A stretch of 32,878 nucleotides of DNA. Source: Thermoplasmatota archaeon. Lineage in GTDB: Archaea > Thermoplasmatota > Thermoplasmata > Halarchaeoplasmatales > Halarchaeoplasmataceae. The notes below the pieces were generated by a model. That model did no database searches, was not told where the DNA came from, and was given only the letters and a program-made list of their open reading frames with translations. Shown here piece after piece: positions 7,722 through 16,255 of this stretch (position 1 is its first letter; each line of letters begins with the position of its first letter). A program made the translations under genes and the position numbers. The stretch is from NCBI GenBank assembly GCA_018334835.1, contig JAGXLF010000001.1, positions 1-32,878 on the forward strand. The letters are read 5' to 3'.

Positions 7722-7853
7722 TTACAAAATAGAGGCTAGAGTATTGATCGGGTCTGCGACCCAGATGGCGACCAAAAGACAGCTGATGAAATAAACATAG
7801 TAAAGGATATTGTACTTGTATTCATCCAGTTTATCTATCAGTTTTTCCGTCAT
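7722..7853 (-). CDS. Putative 43-residue single-span membrane protein
   Basis: A short reading frame: ATG at 7853-7851, stop TAA at 7724-7722. The predicted peptide begins with a charged helix (MTEKLIDKLDEYKYN), followed by about 20 hydrophobic residues (ILYYVYFISCLLVAIWVA) and a short tail. This is the usual shape of a small archaeal membrane protein with a cytoplasmic N-terminus. GTGAT lies just before the start and TATA-like DNA (TTTATAAT, about 7909-7916) further upstream. It fills an otherwise empty stretch between the convergent epimerase and the divergent isoprenoid operon. I do not recognise a family; coding status rests on the start context and the coherent membrane helix. Confidence 0.45.
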   Translation of the reverse strand: MTEKLIDKLDEYKYNILYYVYFISCLLVAIWVADPINTLASIL

Positions 7854-7860
7854 ACTTATC

Positions 7861-7872
7861 ACGTTAAAACGT
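7861..7872. promoter_or_regulatory. Short palindrome ACGTTAAAACGT, possible operator
   Basis: A perfect 5-bp inverted repeat (ACGTT/AACGT) with a 2-bp spacer lies eight bases upstream of the small membrane protein start, inside the divergent promoter region of 7854-8018. It could be an operator half-site pair, but a repeat this short may be chance. Confidence 0.2.
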
Positions 7873-8018
7873 CAGACCTTTTTAAGACAAATTTATGAAA
7901 AACCTCGCATTATAAATATTTTTTCCAAAAAAGAGCCTGTTAGTCGGCACAAATTCCTTACAGACCAAAAAATTATAAGTAGTTAATTTGCTATCTCCTA
8001 AATAATTGAGGAATCTGA

Positions 8019-8180
8019 ATGGATAAAAAAATCCATAAAAAGATAGATAAGAATGATGAATCTTTAACCATTGATGATATCCAAAAGATGATCAAGAAGA
8101 TACAGGAGGAGAATCCAGATCGTGAAGTATTTTTTGATGGAGACGAATACGCCATCTGTAGCAGAAAAAAGGAAGGGTAA
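8019..8180 (+). CDS. Conserved-looking 53-residue protein leading the isoprenoid operon
   Basis: A short frame from ATG at 8019 to TAA at 8178-8180, preceded by TTGAGGA at a suitable distance. The peptide is lysine/glutamate-rich: a basic N-terminus, an amphipathic helix (LTIDDIQKMIKKIQEEN), then a compact segment PDREVFFDGDEYAICSR that looks like two short beta strands. A single cysteine lies near the C-terminus. Its stop is three bases before the TTG start of isopentenyl phosphate kinase, and GGAAGGG near its end supplies that gene's ribosome binding site. It is therefore probably a real first gene of the operon. The family is not recognised and no function is proposed. Confidence 0.6.
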   Translation: MDKKIHKKIDKNDESLTIDDIQKMIKKIQEENPDREVFFDGDEYAICSRKKEG

Positions 8181-8183
8181 TCT

Positions 8184-8933
8184 TTGATTTTAATAAAATT
8201 AGGTGGAAGTGTTTTGACCGATAAGGAGAAATCTTACTCATTTAAGACCCGTATAGCTAAAAGACTTTTGAAGGAAATCGACGAAAGTTCAGTTGATGAA
8301 TTTATTATAATCCATGGTGGTGGAAGCTTCGGTCATCCAGGGGCTAAAAAATATGCCCTCAATGAGAAAGAGTCGAAAAACTCTATTGAAGGCCTATCTA
8401 AGGTACAATTAGATATGAGGAGGATGAACAACCGCCTTTTAGAGTTAATGCAAGAGCAAAAGATGTGGGGTGTTTCCATCCCTGGTGGTTTGGCTACTTC
8501 TTTTGAGGATGGGAACTTGCAAAAAATCAATCAAGACTTATTCAAAAGTTATCTATCATTAGGTGCTATTCCAGTTGGTTTTGGAGACGTAACCATCGAT
8601 ACTGAAAGGGGAATAACTATATGTTCTGGAGACGATCTAATATTGGGATTGTCTTCACTGTCTGAGAAAGCTGTATTTGTGACCGATGTCGATGGTATTT
8701 ATAAAGGTGGAGAACTCGTGAGGCTTTTTGAAAGAGACATGCTACCTCTGAAGGAAGGTGATTTCTCTAGAACTGAGAAAACAGTAGATGTTACCGGTGG
8801 TATGAATAAGAAGGCCGAAAAAATTTTTGATATATCTGAGGAATGTGAAACCCATATTGTAAATGGGGAAAAAGTTGGAAGACTACGTAAAATCCTAGAT
8901 GATGAAAGAGTAATCTCTACCCAGGTGAAATAA
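8184..8933 (+). CDS. Isopentenyl phosphate kinase
   Basis: A 249-residue amino-acid-kinase-fold enzyme phosphorylating isopentenyl phosphate to isopentenyl diphosphate with ATP, the last step of the archaeal modified mevalonate route. It opens with the beta1 strand and nucleotide loop ILIKLGGSVLTDK (2-14). HGGGSFGHP (44-52) contains the histidine in GSFGHP known to contact the substrate phosphate. FVTDVDGIYK and DVTGGMNKKAEK are the ATP-binding segments. Length is typical. The start is TTG with GGAAGGG upstream; no earlier in-frame ATG is available. It overlaps the IPP isomerase gene by one base (TAATG), indicating translational coupling. Confidence 0.95.
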   Translation: MILIKLGGSVLTDKEKSYSFKTRIAKRLLKEIDESSVDEFIIIHGGGSFGHPGAKKYALNEKESKNSIEGLSKVQLDMRRMNNRLLELMQEQKMWGVSIPGGLATSFEDGNLQKINQDLFKSYLSLGAIPVGFGDVTIDTERGITICSGDDLILGLSSLSEKAVFVTDVDGIYKGGELVRLFERDMLPLKEGDFSRTEKTVDVTGGMNKKAEKIFDISEECETHIVNGEKVGRLRKILDDERVISTQVK

Positions 8934-9973
8934 TGATAGAATCGAGAAAGGAAGATCACGTGAAAATAAGTTTAAAAGAGGATGTAGATTCAAGTAAGAA
9001 TTATTGGGAAGATATCGAGTTCTACCATCATTCCGTACCAGAAATAGATTTTCAGGACATAGATATAGGAGTAGATTTTCTAGATAAGAGTTTGGATGCC
9101 CCTCTCATGATTGCTGGTATGACTGGTGGATATGAAGGAGCTGAGGATTTTAATGAAAGATTGGCATCAGTTGCAGAAACGTTGGGTATAGGTTTTGGAG
9201 TGGGAAGTCAAAGAGCGGCTTTAGAGAACGACGAACTCAGAAAAAGTTATGAAACGGTAGCTCGATATTCTCCTCCCATGGTTCTAGGAAATATAGGTGC
9301 TCCACAACTCATAAAACAAAAGGCCTCTGAAGCCCTAAGTTTAGCTGAAGCAAATGAATTGCTGGAAATGATCGAAGGGGATTATTTGGCGGTCCATTTC
9401 AACTATCTTCAAGAAGCGGTGCAACCTGAAGGTGACTTGAAAGCAAAGGGAGTAATCGATTCGCTGAAAGAATTATCTTCTAAAGTACCGACGATAGCAA
9501 AAGAGACTGGAGCTGGAGTATCACCACAAACGGCTTTAACCTTTCAGAACGCCGGTGTAAAGGCAATAGATGTTGGTGGAAAAGGAGGAACCTCTTTTTC
9601 CGCCGTAGAACACTATAGGAATCAAGAAGACAAGATGAAAACTATCTCAAAAAACCTATGGAACTGGGGTATACCTACACCGGTTTCTATAGTCGAATGT
9701 CGTGGATCGGTGTCTCTCCCTCTTATCGCTACTGGAGGTATAAAGAATGGCGTACAGGTGGCCAAGGCGATATCACTTGGAGCCGATATCGTAGGGATGG
9801 CTGGAGGTGTCCTGAGAGCGCTAGCAGACGAAAAGAGGACAGTAGAAGAGTATTTTGAGAGAGTGATCAGGGAACTCAAGACAGTGATGTTTTTATTGGG
9901 TTGTGAAGAGATAGATGAGCTTCTGAACGTTAAAAAAATATTTACTGGTGACCTAAAAAATTGGATAGATTGA
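8933..9973 (+). CDS. fni: Type 2 isopentenyl-diphosphate delta-isomerase (FMN-dependent)
   Basis: A 346-residue TIM-barrel flavoenzyme interconverting isopentenyl and dimethylallyl diphosphate; it requires FMN, reduced cofactor and Mg2+. Diagnostic features are MIAGMTGGYEGAEDFN near the N-terminus, GVGSQRAAL, and HFNYLQEAVQPEGD, whose glutamine is the proposed acid/base residue. KETGAGVS, GGKGGTSF and the C-terminal ATGGIKNG and GADIVGMAG segments hold the FMN phosphate. Length matches the family. The ribosome binding site GGTGA lies within the end of the kinase gene. Its product feeds the prenyl synthase encoded 21 bases downstream. Confidence 0.96.
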   Translation: MIESRKEDHVKISLKEDVDSSKNYWEDIEFYHHSVPEIDFQDIDIGVDFLDKSLDAPLMIAGMTGGYEGAEDFNERLASVAETLGIGFGVGSQRAALENDELRKSYETVARYSPPMVLGNIGAPQLIKQKASEALSLAEANELLEMIEGDYLAVHFNYLQEAVQPEGDLKAKGVIDSLKELSSKVPTIAKETGAGVSPQTALTFQNAGVKAIDVGGKGGTSFSAVEHYRNQEDKMKTISKNLWNWGIPTPVSIVECRGSVSLPLIATGGIKNGVQVAKAISLGADIVGMAGGVLRALADEKRTVEEYFERVIRELKTVMFLLGCEEIDELLNVKKIFTGDLKNWID

Positions 9974-9994
9974 AAAAATTGGAGGAGAGGAATC

Positions 9995-10975
9995 ATGGAC
10001 TTGATAGAAGAGATGGAGGAAAGAAAGGAAGTCGTTGAGCAACGGATGGAAGAAATATTCCGAAAAGAGAGGGCTCATCCTCTCTGGGAATATATGTTTT
10101 ATTATCCTGAATCCGGTGGAAAGAAGTTAAGACCCTTTTTAGCTATGATCACAGCTGAAGCTTTTGGAGAGTCTAAAAACAAGGCACTACCTTATGGAAT
10201 ATCGTTGGAGCTTGTACATAATTTTACCCTTGTCCATGATGATATAATGGATCAGGACGACCTCCGGAGAGGCAAACCTACACTTCACCAGAAGATAGGA
10301 GATGCAGAAGCGATCAATGCAGGGGATGGTCTTTTCGCACTATCTTTTAATATCTTATCTCAAACTGATGTTGAAGGCGAAAAGATAAGAAGATTACTAG
10401 AAGAATTATCTTCTTCGATTTTGAAGATCGCTGAAGGTCAGGAGGAAGATATGCGATTTGAGGATACCTTTGAGATAAGGGAAGAAGATTTCATTCAAAT
10501 GATTAAAAAGAAAACCGCGTACCTTTTTAGCGCAGCAACAAGAGGAGGCACTATGATAGCTGACTGCGACGACAAAGAGATCGAAAGGATGGGAAACTTC
10601 GCTAAAAAGATGGGGATCGCATTTCAGATACAAGATGATTACCTTGATTTAGTTGGAGATGAAGACAAGATAGGAAAAGATGTTGGAAGCGATATAAAGG
10701 AGGGGAAAAGGACTTTAATGGTTATAAAGGCGTTGTCTGAATTGCCAGAGAGAAAAAAAGACAGATTGATAGAGATCCTTGAAGAAGATAATGATCAAGA
10801 AGATATCAAAGAAGCTATGGACTTGATGAGAGATGCGAGGGCTATAGAGTATTCTAAAAATCTAGCGAAAACTTATGCTGAAGAAGCTAAATCTGAGTTA
10901 GAAATAGTCCCTGATCCTGAGTATAGAAGTATCCTTGAGGAAGTCGTAGATTTCGTAATCTCTCGGGAAAAGTAG
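9995..10975 (+). CDS. idsA: Geranylgeranyl diphosphate synthase (bifunctional short-chain prenyltransferase)
   Basis: A 326-residue all-helical enzyme condensing isopentenyl diphosphate with allylic diphosphates to give the C20 precursor of archaeal lipids. GGKKLRPFL (41-49) binds pyrophosphate. The first aspartate-rich motif DDIMD is at 82-86 with the RRG loop following, and the second, DDYLD, at 214-218. The residue five before the first motif is Phe77; an aromatic residue there limits the product to C20 in archaeal type I synthases, so GGPP is the expected product. GDEDKIGKDVGSDIKEGK follows the second motif as usual. A strong GGAGGAG ribosome binding site precedes the ATG. It ends the operon and converges on the giant coiled-coil gene 37 bases away. 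Confidence 0.94.
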   Translation: MDLIEEMEERKEVVEQRMEEIFRKERAHPLWEYMFYYPESGGKKLRPFLAMITAEAFGESKNKALPYGISLELVHNFTLVHDDIMDQDDLRRGKPTLHQKIGDAEAINAGDGLFALSFNILSQTDVEGEKIRRLLEELSSSILKIAEGQEEDMRFEDTFEIREEDFIQMIKKKTAYLFSAATRGGTMIADCDDKEIERMGNFAKKMGIAFQIQDDYLDLVGDEDKIGKDVGSDIKEGKRTLMVIKALSELPERKKDRLIEILEEDNDQEDIKEAMDLMRDARAIEYSKNLAKTYAEEAKSELEIVPDPEYRSILEEVVDFVISREK

Positions 10976-11012
10976 AGGATACAGTCCGATCTCACTTTAA
11001 GAGTCAAATTTT

Positions 11013-14000
11013 TTAGTCTTCCCCATTTTCTTCATTTTCATCCTCACTTCTTTTTCTCTTGAACTCACTTTTTTCTACTTCTTCTAACAGTTCTTTTAAA
11101 ACTCCTTGAGTTTTTTGTAGATCTTCGAAATCTCCACTCTTCCTTATCTCTTCTGCCTTCTTTTCTAATTTTAATTCCCTTTTCTCTAATTCCCCTTCTC
11201 TTTCCTCCAACTCATTTTCCCATTCCTGTAAGGAATCTTCTTTTCCATCTAATTCATCTTCCAAAGATTGGAGTTCGCCTTCTTTTTCTTCCAAGTCATC
11301 TTTTCTGCTTTCCAATTTTTCTTCAAGCTCCTTTAGTTCGGATTCTTTTCCCTGCAGCTCTTCTTCTTTTTCGCCGAGTTCTTCTTCGAGAGATTGGAGT
11401 TCGTTTTCTTTTTCCTCTAGATTTTCTTTTCTATTTTCGATATCGCTCACTAGTTCATCCAATTCTTCCTCTTTCTCTTGGACTTGTTCTTCTTTATCTT
11501 TTAGTTCTTTCTCAAGTGACTCGACCTCAGTTTTTTTATCATCGACTTTACTATCGAGCACCTCTAATTGTTCTTCTTTATCTCCTAATTTATCTTTCAA
11601 AGACTCGAGTTCGTTTTCTTTTTCTTCTAAGTTCTCTTTTCTACTTTCCAGTTCTTCTTCAATATTGTCTAACGCAGATTCTTTTTCTTGTATTTGATCG
11701 TCTTTTTCATCTATTTCTTCTTCTAGTGACTTTAATTCATTTTCTTTCTCATCTAAGTCGTCCATCTTGGTTTCAATATCACTTTCTAATTCTTCCAAAC
11801 GGTCTTCTTTTTCATCGAGTTCCTCGGCTAGCGATTGTAATTCGTTTTCCTTTTCCTCTAAATTGTCTTTTCTATTTTTGATGTCGCTTTCTAGTTCATC
11901 CAACACTTCCTCTTTTTCTTGTATTTGATACTCTTTATCGCTGAGTTCTTCTTCGAGAGATTGGAGTTCATTTTCTTTCTCATCCAGATTTTCTTTTCTA
12001 CTTTCCATTTCATCTTCGATCTCATTCAGTTCTCCCTCTTTATCCTGTAGATGTTCATCTTTCTCACTAAGTTCTTCTTCGAGAGATTGCAATTCATTTT
12101 CCTTTTCGTCTAAACTTTCTTTTTTACCTTCTAGTTTAGATTCGAGTTCTTTCAGTTCTACCTTTTTTTCCTGGACCTGTTTTTCCTTATCGTTAACTTC
12201 ACCCTCTAAAGATTGTAGTTCGTTTTCTTTCTCCTCTAACGTATCCTTTCTATTTTCGATGTCACTTTCCAGTTCATCTAATTTTTCTTCTTTTTCTTGT
12301 ATTTGATCCTCTTTACCATTTAGTTCATCTTCTAGTGATTGCAGTTCATTTTCTTTTTCAGTTAATGTCTCCTTTTTATCTTCAATTTCATCTTCTAAAT
12401 CTACCAATTCCCTCTCTTTTCCTTCCAATTGTTCCTTTCTTTCTTCTAGTTTCTCTTTAAGTTCATTCAATTCATCTTCTTTTTTCTGTAGCTCCTCATC
12501 TTTCTTTTCCAGTTCTTCTTCCAGAGACTTTAATTCATTTTCCTTCTCATTGAGGTCGGTTTTTCTACTTTCTAGTTCCTCTTCGAGTTCGTTTAGTTCA
12601 CCTTCTTTATCCTGCAGTTGTTCATCTCTCTTTTCCAATTCTTCCTCTAGAGACTGTAATTCCTTTTCCTTCTCCTCTAGATTTTCTTTTCTACTTTCGA
12701 TATCGTCTTCAAGCTCATTCAATTCAGTTTCTTTTTCCTCTAGCTGATCATCTTTTTCTTTGAGTTCTTCTTCGAGAGATTGTAGTTCATTTTCCTTCTC
12801 CTCTAGACTTTCTTTTCTACTTTCGATATCCTCTTCAAGTTCCTTCAGTTCTTCCTCTTTTTCCTGCAGTTTTTCATCTTTCTCACTAAGTTCTTCTTGG
12901 AGAGACTGAAGTTCGTTTTCTTTCTCATCCAAACTTTCTTTTCTACTTTCGATATCCTCTTTTAATTCCTTCAATTCAGTTTCTTTCTCCTCAAGTTGTT
13001 CTTCCTTATCACCCAGTTCGTCTTCGAGGGATTTTAGTTCGTTTTCTTTCTCATCCAAACTTTCTTTTCTACTTTCGATATCCTCTTTTAATTCCTTCAA
13101 TTCAGTTTCTTTTTCTTGGATTTGCGATCTCCTTTCATCTAGTTCGTTTTCGAGGTCAATTAATCCGTTCTCTTTTTCCACGAGATCGGTTTTTAGATCA
13201 TCTAATTCCTGTCTTCTGCTTTCCAATTTCTCCTCCATTTCGTTCAATTCATTTTCTCTATTTTCTATCTCCTCTTTTGTCTTCGTTAACTCTTTCTCTT
13301 TTGCTTCTAACTCTTCTTTTCTTTCTTTCAGTCTATTTTCCTTCTGTTCCAACTCACTTTCCCATCCTTCGTTTTTGACCTCTCTCAAGTCAATATCATT
13401 CTCTCGCTCATCCAACCTGTTTTCCCAATCTTCAAATTCTTTCTGTTTATCGGTCAGTTCATCTTCCATCTCTTCTAGTTCCTTTTTCTTAGTTTGAAGT
13501 TTTACCTCTTGATTCGATAGTTGTTTGTCTCGGCTGTTTAAAACATCCTGGTATGAATCTAGATCATCTTCCCTCTCATTGAGACGGTCCTCCAACTGGG
13601 TAAGAGTTTCCTCCCAACTCTCGATCTCGTTTTCGACCTGACTAAGCCCTTTTTCTTTCTCTTCTAATTTTTCTTCTCTATCGGAAAGAACCGTTTCTCT
13701 TTCGTCGAGTCGATTCTTCCGTTCATCTAATTTTATCTCTTTATCTTGTAGGTCGTCATCTTTCTCTTCGAGTTCCTCTTCCAAGTCCTTCAATTTTGAA
13801 TATTCGTTATCAAGCTCTTGTTCTCTTTCCTCAATAGACTGGCTCCATCTTTCTACGTGTTCTTCCCTCTCCTGGATCTTATCTTCTAGTTCATATAAGA
13901 CTTCCTCTCTTTCATCTAATTTTTCTTCAATTGTCTTTACACGTTTTTCTTTCTTCTGTACTTTCTCTTTCTTATCTTTCAGTTCTTTTTCTAATTCATC

Positions 14001-16130
14001 CAATTCTTCTTTTTTACTATCTAATTCCTTCTCCCTCTCGTCAAGATCGTTCTCTCGTATTTCTATCTCAGAATACCTCTCATCTAGCCCCTCCTCAATG
14101 GTCCCCAATTGTTCCTGCCAAGTATCTAACCTTTCTTCCCTTTCTTCTATGTATTCTTCTAGTTCTTGGATCTTATTAGAGCTTTCTTCTAACTGGTCTT
14201 CATAATCGATCAACTTTTCTTCCCAAACATTAATATCTTCTTTTGTTTCGATCAATATTTCTTCTCTTTCATCTAGCTTTTTCTCCCTCTCCTTAAGATT
14301 GTCTTCTCTGTTATTAAGATCCATTTCCCACCCTTCGAGCTTTGTTTCCTGGATATCCATATTGTACATCTTCCTTGAAACTTCTTTTTCTTTGTCTTCA
14401 AGATTGTTCTCCCAATGTTCTAATTCTTCTTTTATTTCTTCAACAGATTTTTCTCTTTTTTCTAGATCTTTTTCCATCTCTTCAAGGTTTTCTCTTTCGT
14501 TTTCCAATTCATCTTCGTATTTCTCAAGTTCCTTTTTCCTCTCCTCGATCTCACTTTCTTTTTGCTCGAGTTTCTCACTCTTTTCAACGAGTTCTTCATC
14601 TTTTTTGGAAAGATTTTCTTCCCATTCTTCCAATTCAGCCTCTCTAAGGTCCTGTCTTTTTATTCTTTCTTCCAACTCTTTTTCTTTTTGATTTAAAGAT
14701 TCAGAACGTTCATCTAGTTTTTCTTCTCTTTCTTCTAAGTTCGATTCCCATCCCTCTAAAGAATTTTTTTCCTTTTCCAATTCTTCTTCTAGTCCAAACA
14801 AATCATTTTCCCAATTTTCCAGTTCATTTTTAGTCTCGATTATCTCCGACTCTCTGTTTTTCAATTCCTCTTTTTCATTCTCAATATCGTCTTTAGTTTC
14901 CTCAAGTTGCTCCTCCCATCCTTCTAAATTGGTTTCTTGCATGCCCAATTTCATATCTTTTTTCTCTAGATATTCTTCGAAATCCTCTAATTCCTTTTCT
15001 TTTTCTTTTACCGTTTCTTCCCATTCTTTTATTTCTTCTTCTTTTCCCTCTTGTTCCTTTTCTTTTTCTTCCAATTCCTGCTGTTTTTCCTTGGTTTTCC
15101 CTTTCTCTTCTTCCAATTCCTGTTCGATATCTTCTATTTCCGCTTCTCTTTGTTCTAATCTCCTTCGCTTTCCCTGTAAAGTATTCTTTTCGGATTCGAT
15201 CTCTTCCCTCATCTCTTTGAGACTCTTTCTCTTCTGTTCTTTTTCTGCTAATCCAGATTTTAATTTTTTTTCTTGTTTTCCGATACTTTTCTTAATTTGC
15301 TCTAGACTTTCTTCCCTCTTTTGCAGTTTTTTTTCCTGTTCTTTGATCTTTTGTTCTTTTTCTTTTATCTCATCTTTTTTTCTTTCTAACAACTCTTTTT
15401 CCTTTTCTATATCTTCTCTTTTTGGCTTTTTCATCTCAGATTGTTTTCTCTTGAGTTTTCTTTCTCGCTCTTCAAGTTCCTGTTCGAACTGTTTCAGTTT
15501 ATTTTCTTTATTTTCAAGATCTTTTTCCTTTTTCAATAGTTTTTCTAGTAACTCATTTATTTCTTCTAAATTAGCATCCGAATCTGTTTTCCCTTCATTC
15601 AAGTCTTGAATATCGACTTTATTTTCTTTGATTAATTCTTTAACAGATTTTTCCTTTTTCACATCTAGAGCCTCAGATTCCTCACTAGGGTGGTCTTTTT
15701 TTCTTTCGTACTCTATCCCGCTCTCTAGTCTTTCATGGCTACTAGTACCCAACTCCAAAATCAGATCGATGTCGATATTATCAGTGATTTTACAATCTTC
15801 GAACTTGGAGATGATCTGGTCCACATAAAAATTTGGGGTGGAATGGGAATAGGAATAAAGCTCTATGATGTTTTCGTCGTTCGAGGAGAGCTCAGCTATT
15901 TCAGTTAACGCTTCTCTTCCCTGATATCTTTTCTCAGTTTTTTCAACCTCAGCAGCCACAGGGCTAGCATTTTTAAAAACGATTTTACCTTCATATTCAA
16001 AGCCCCCCTCCTCATGGATGAGTTTCATGTATCCATCGATATTTTGTCTCTTTGACTCATCGATCAGCTTTTTTAAAGGTTCATCACCTCCTAAAGAGTG
16101 CAATATCCTTTTACCGGCCGGTATTTCCAT
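11013..16130 (-). CDS. Giant coiled-coil protein with N-terminal globular domain and 42-residue repeats
   Basis: About 1705 residues. I place the start at the ATG at 16130, because AGGAGGAG lies nine bases upstream. A GTG at 16166 gives 12 more residues but lacks this support. Residues 1 to about 135 are globular (EIPAGKRILHSL, DGYMKLI, YEGKIVFKNASPVAAEVE, IIELYSYS) and resemble the archaeal DUF2226/DUF4388-type domain, a tentative match. From about residue 190 to 1660 the chain is continuous E/K/L-rich heptads with almost no proline. The first part has regularly placed tryptophans ([LIV]xxWExxL). The second part is a block of 42-residue (six-heptad) units opening with ENELQSLEEEL. The C-terminus is a basic-then-acidic tail (FKRKRSEDENEENGED). 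It has no SMC ATPase motifs and no membrane segment. A cytoskeletal or spacing role is possible but unproven. Confidence 0.9.
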   Translation of the reverse strand: MEIPAGKRILHSLGGDEPLKKLIDESKRQNIDGYMKLIHEEGGFEYEGKIVFKNASPVAAEVEKTEKRYQGREALTEIAELSSNDENIIELYSYSHSTPNFYVDQIISKFEDCKITDNIDIDLILELGTSSHERLESGIEYERKKDHPSEESEALDVKKEKSVKELIKENKVDIQDLNEGKTDSDANLEEINELLEKLLKKEKDLENKENKLKQFEQELEERERKLKRKQSEMKKPKREDIEKEKELLERKKDEIKEKEQKIKEQEKKLQKREESLEQIKKSIGKQEKKLKSGLAEKEQKRKSLKEMREEIESEKNTLQGKRRRLEQREAEIEDIEQELEEEKGKTKEKQQELEEKEKEQEGKEEEIKEWEETVKEKEKELEDFEEYLEKKDMKLGMQETNLEGWEEQLEETKDDIENEKEELKNRESEIIETKNELENWENDLFGLEEELEKEKNSLEGWESNLEEREEKLDERSESLNQKEKELEERIKRQDLREAELEEWEENLSKKDEELVEKSEKLEQKESEIEERKKELEKYEDELENERENLEEMEKDLEKREKSVEEIKEELEHWENNLEDKEKEVSRKMYNMDIQETKLEGWEMDLNNREDNLKEREKKLDEREEILIETKEDINVWEEKLIDYEDQLEESSNKIQELEEYIEEREERLDTWQEQLGTIEEGLDERYSEIEIRENDLDEREKELDSKKEELDELEKELKDKKEKVQKKEKRVKTIEEKLDEREEVLYELEDKIQEREEHVERWSQSIEEREQELDNEYSKLKDLEEELEEKDDDLQDKEIKLDERKNRLDERETVLSDREEKLEEKEKGLSQVENEIESWEETLTQLEDRLNEREDDLDSYQDVLNSRDKQLSNQEVKLQTKKKELEEMEDELTDKQKEFEDWENRLDERENDIDLREVKNEGWESELEQKENRLKERKEELEAKEKELTKTKEEIENRENELNEMEEKLESRRQELDDLKTDLVEKENGLIDLENELDERRSQIQEKETELKELKEDIESRKESLDEKENELKSLEDELGDKEEQLEEKETELKELKEDIESRKESLDEKENELQSLQEELSEKDEKLQEKEEELKELEEDIESRKESLEEKENELQSLEEELKEKDDQLEEKETELNELEDDIESRKENLEEKEKELQSLEEELEKRDEQLQDKEGELNELEEELESRKTDLNEKENELKSLEEELEKKDEELQKKEDELNELKEKLEERKEQLEGKERELVDLEDEIEDKKETLTEKENELQSLEDELNGKEDQIQEKEEKLDELESDIENRKDTLEEKENELQSLEGEVNDKEKQVQEKKVELKELESKLEGKKESLDEKENELQSLEEELSEKDEHLQDKEGELNEIEDEMESRKENLDEKENELQSLEEELSDKEYQIQEKEEVLDELESDIKNRKDNLEEKENELQSLAEELDEKEDRLEELESDIETKMDDLDEKENELKSLEEEIDEKDDQIQEKESALDNIEEELESRKENLEEKENELESLKDKLGDKEEQLEVLDSKVDDKKTEVESLEKELKDKEEQVQEKEEELDELVSDIENRKENLEEKENELQSLEEELGEKEEELQGKESELKELEEKLESRKDDLEEKEGELQSLEDELDGKEDSLQEWENELEEREGELEKRELKLEKKAEEIRKSGDFEDLQKTQGVLKELLEEVEKSEFKRKRSEDENEENGED
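11283..13172 (-). repeat. 126-bp (42-residue) tandem coding repeat block
   Basis: In the C-terminal part of the giant coiled-coil gene I count twelve full 42-residue units plus variants of 21, 35 and 70 residues, together exactly 630 codons (1890 bp). Each unit is six heptads: ENELQSL, EEELxEK, xExLQEK, EEELxEL, ExDIESR, KExLEEK. All length variants are whole numbers of heptads, so the register never slips. Confidence 0.9.
12911..13112 (-). repeat. Near-identical neighbouring repeat copies (recent duplication)
   Basis: The 76 bases at 12911-12986 are identical to those at 13037-13112, offset by exactly 126 bp. Other units differ at many synonymous positions, so this pair looks recently duplicated or gene-converted. 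Confidence 0.85.
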
Positions 16131-16255
16131 GGTGAAACTCCTCCTTGCTTCTCGAGATATTCTCACCTTATATGAATAGACCTAATCATATAGAAGTTTC
16201 GGTTGATTTCCAGATGTAAAGGTGTAATAAAAAATGAAAAAACCTTTTAGAACTT

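Noticed and set aside
11283-13172. Regularly spaced repeats as a CRISPR array
   Set aside because: The repeats are 126 bp with no unique spacers and are translated in frame as heptads of the coiled coil.
11516-15828. Several plus-strand reading frames rich in Ser, Phe and Leu (for example 14929-15609, 14299-14691, 11516-11881)
   Set aside because: They are the antisense of the repetitive E/K/L-rich coil; GAA/AAA/CTC codons read backwards give TTC/TTT/GAG runs. They have no ribosome binding sites and no protein-like composition.
11013-16130. SMC or Rad50 chromosome-segregation protein
   Set aside because: There is no Walker A, Walker B or signature motif at either end and no hinge; only coiled coil and a small globular N-terminus.
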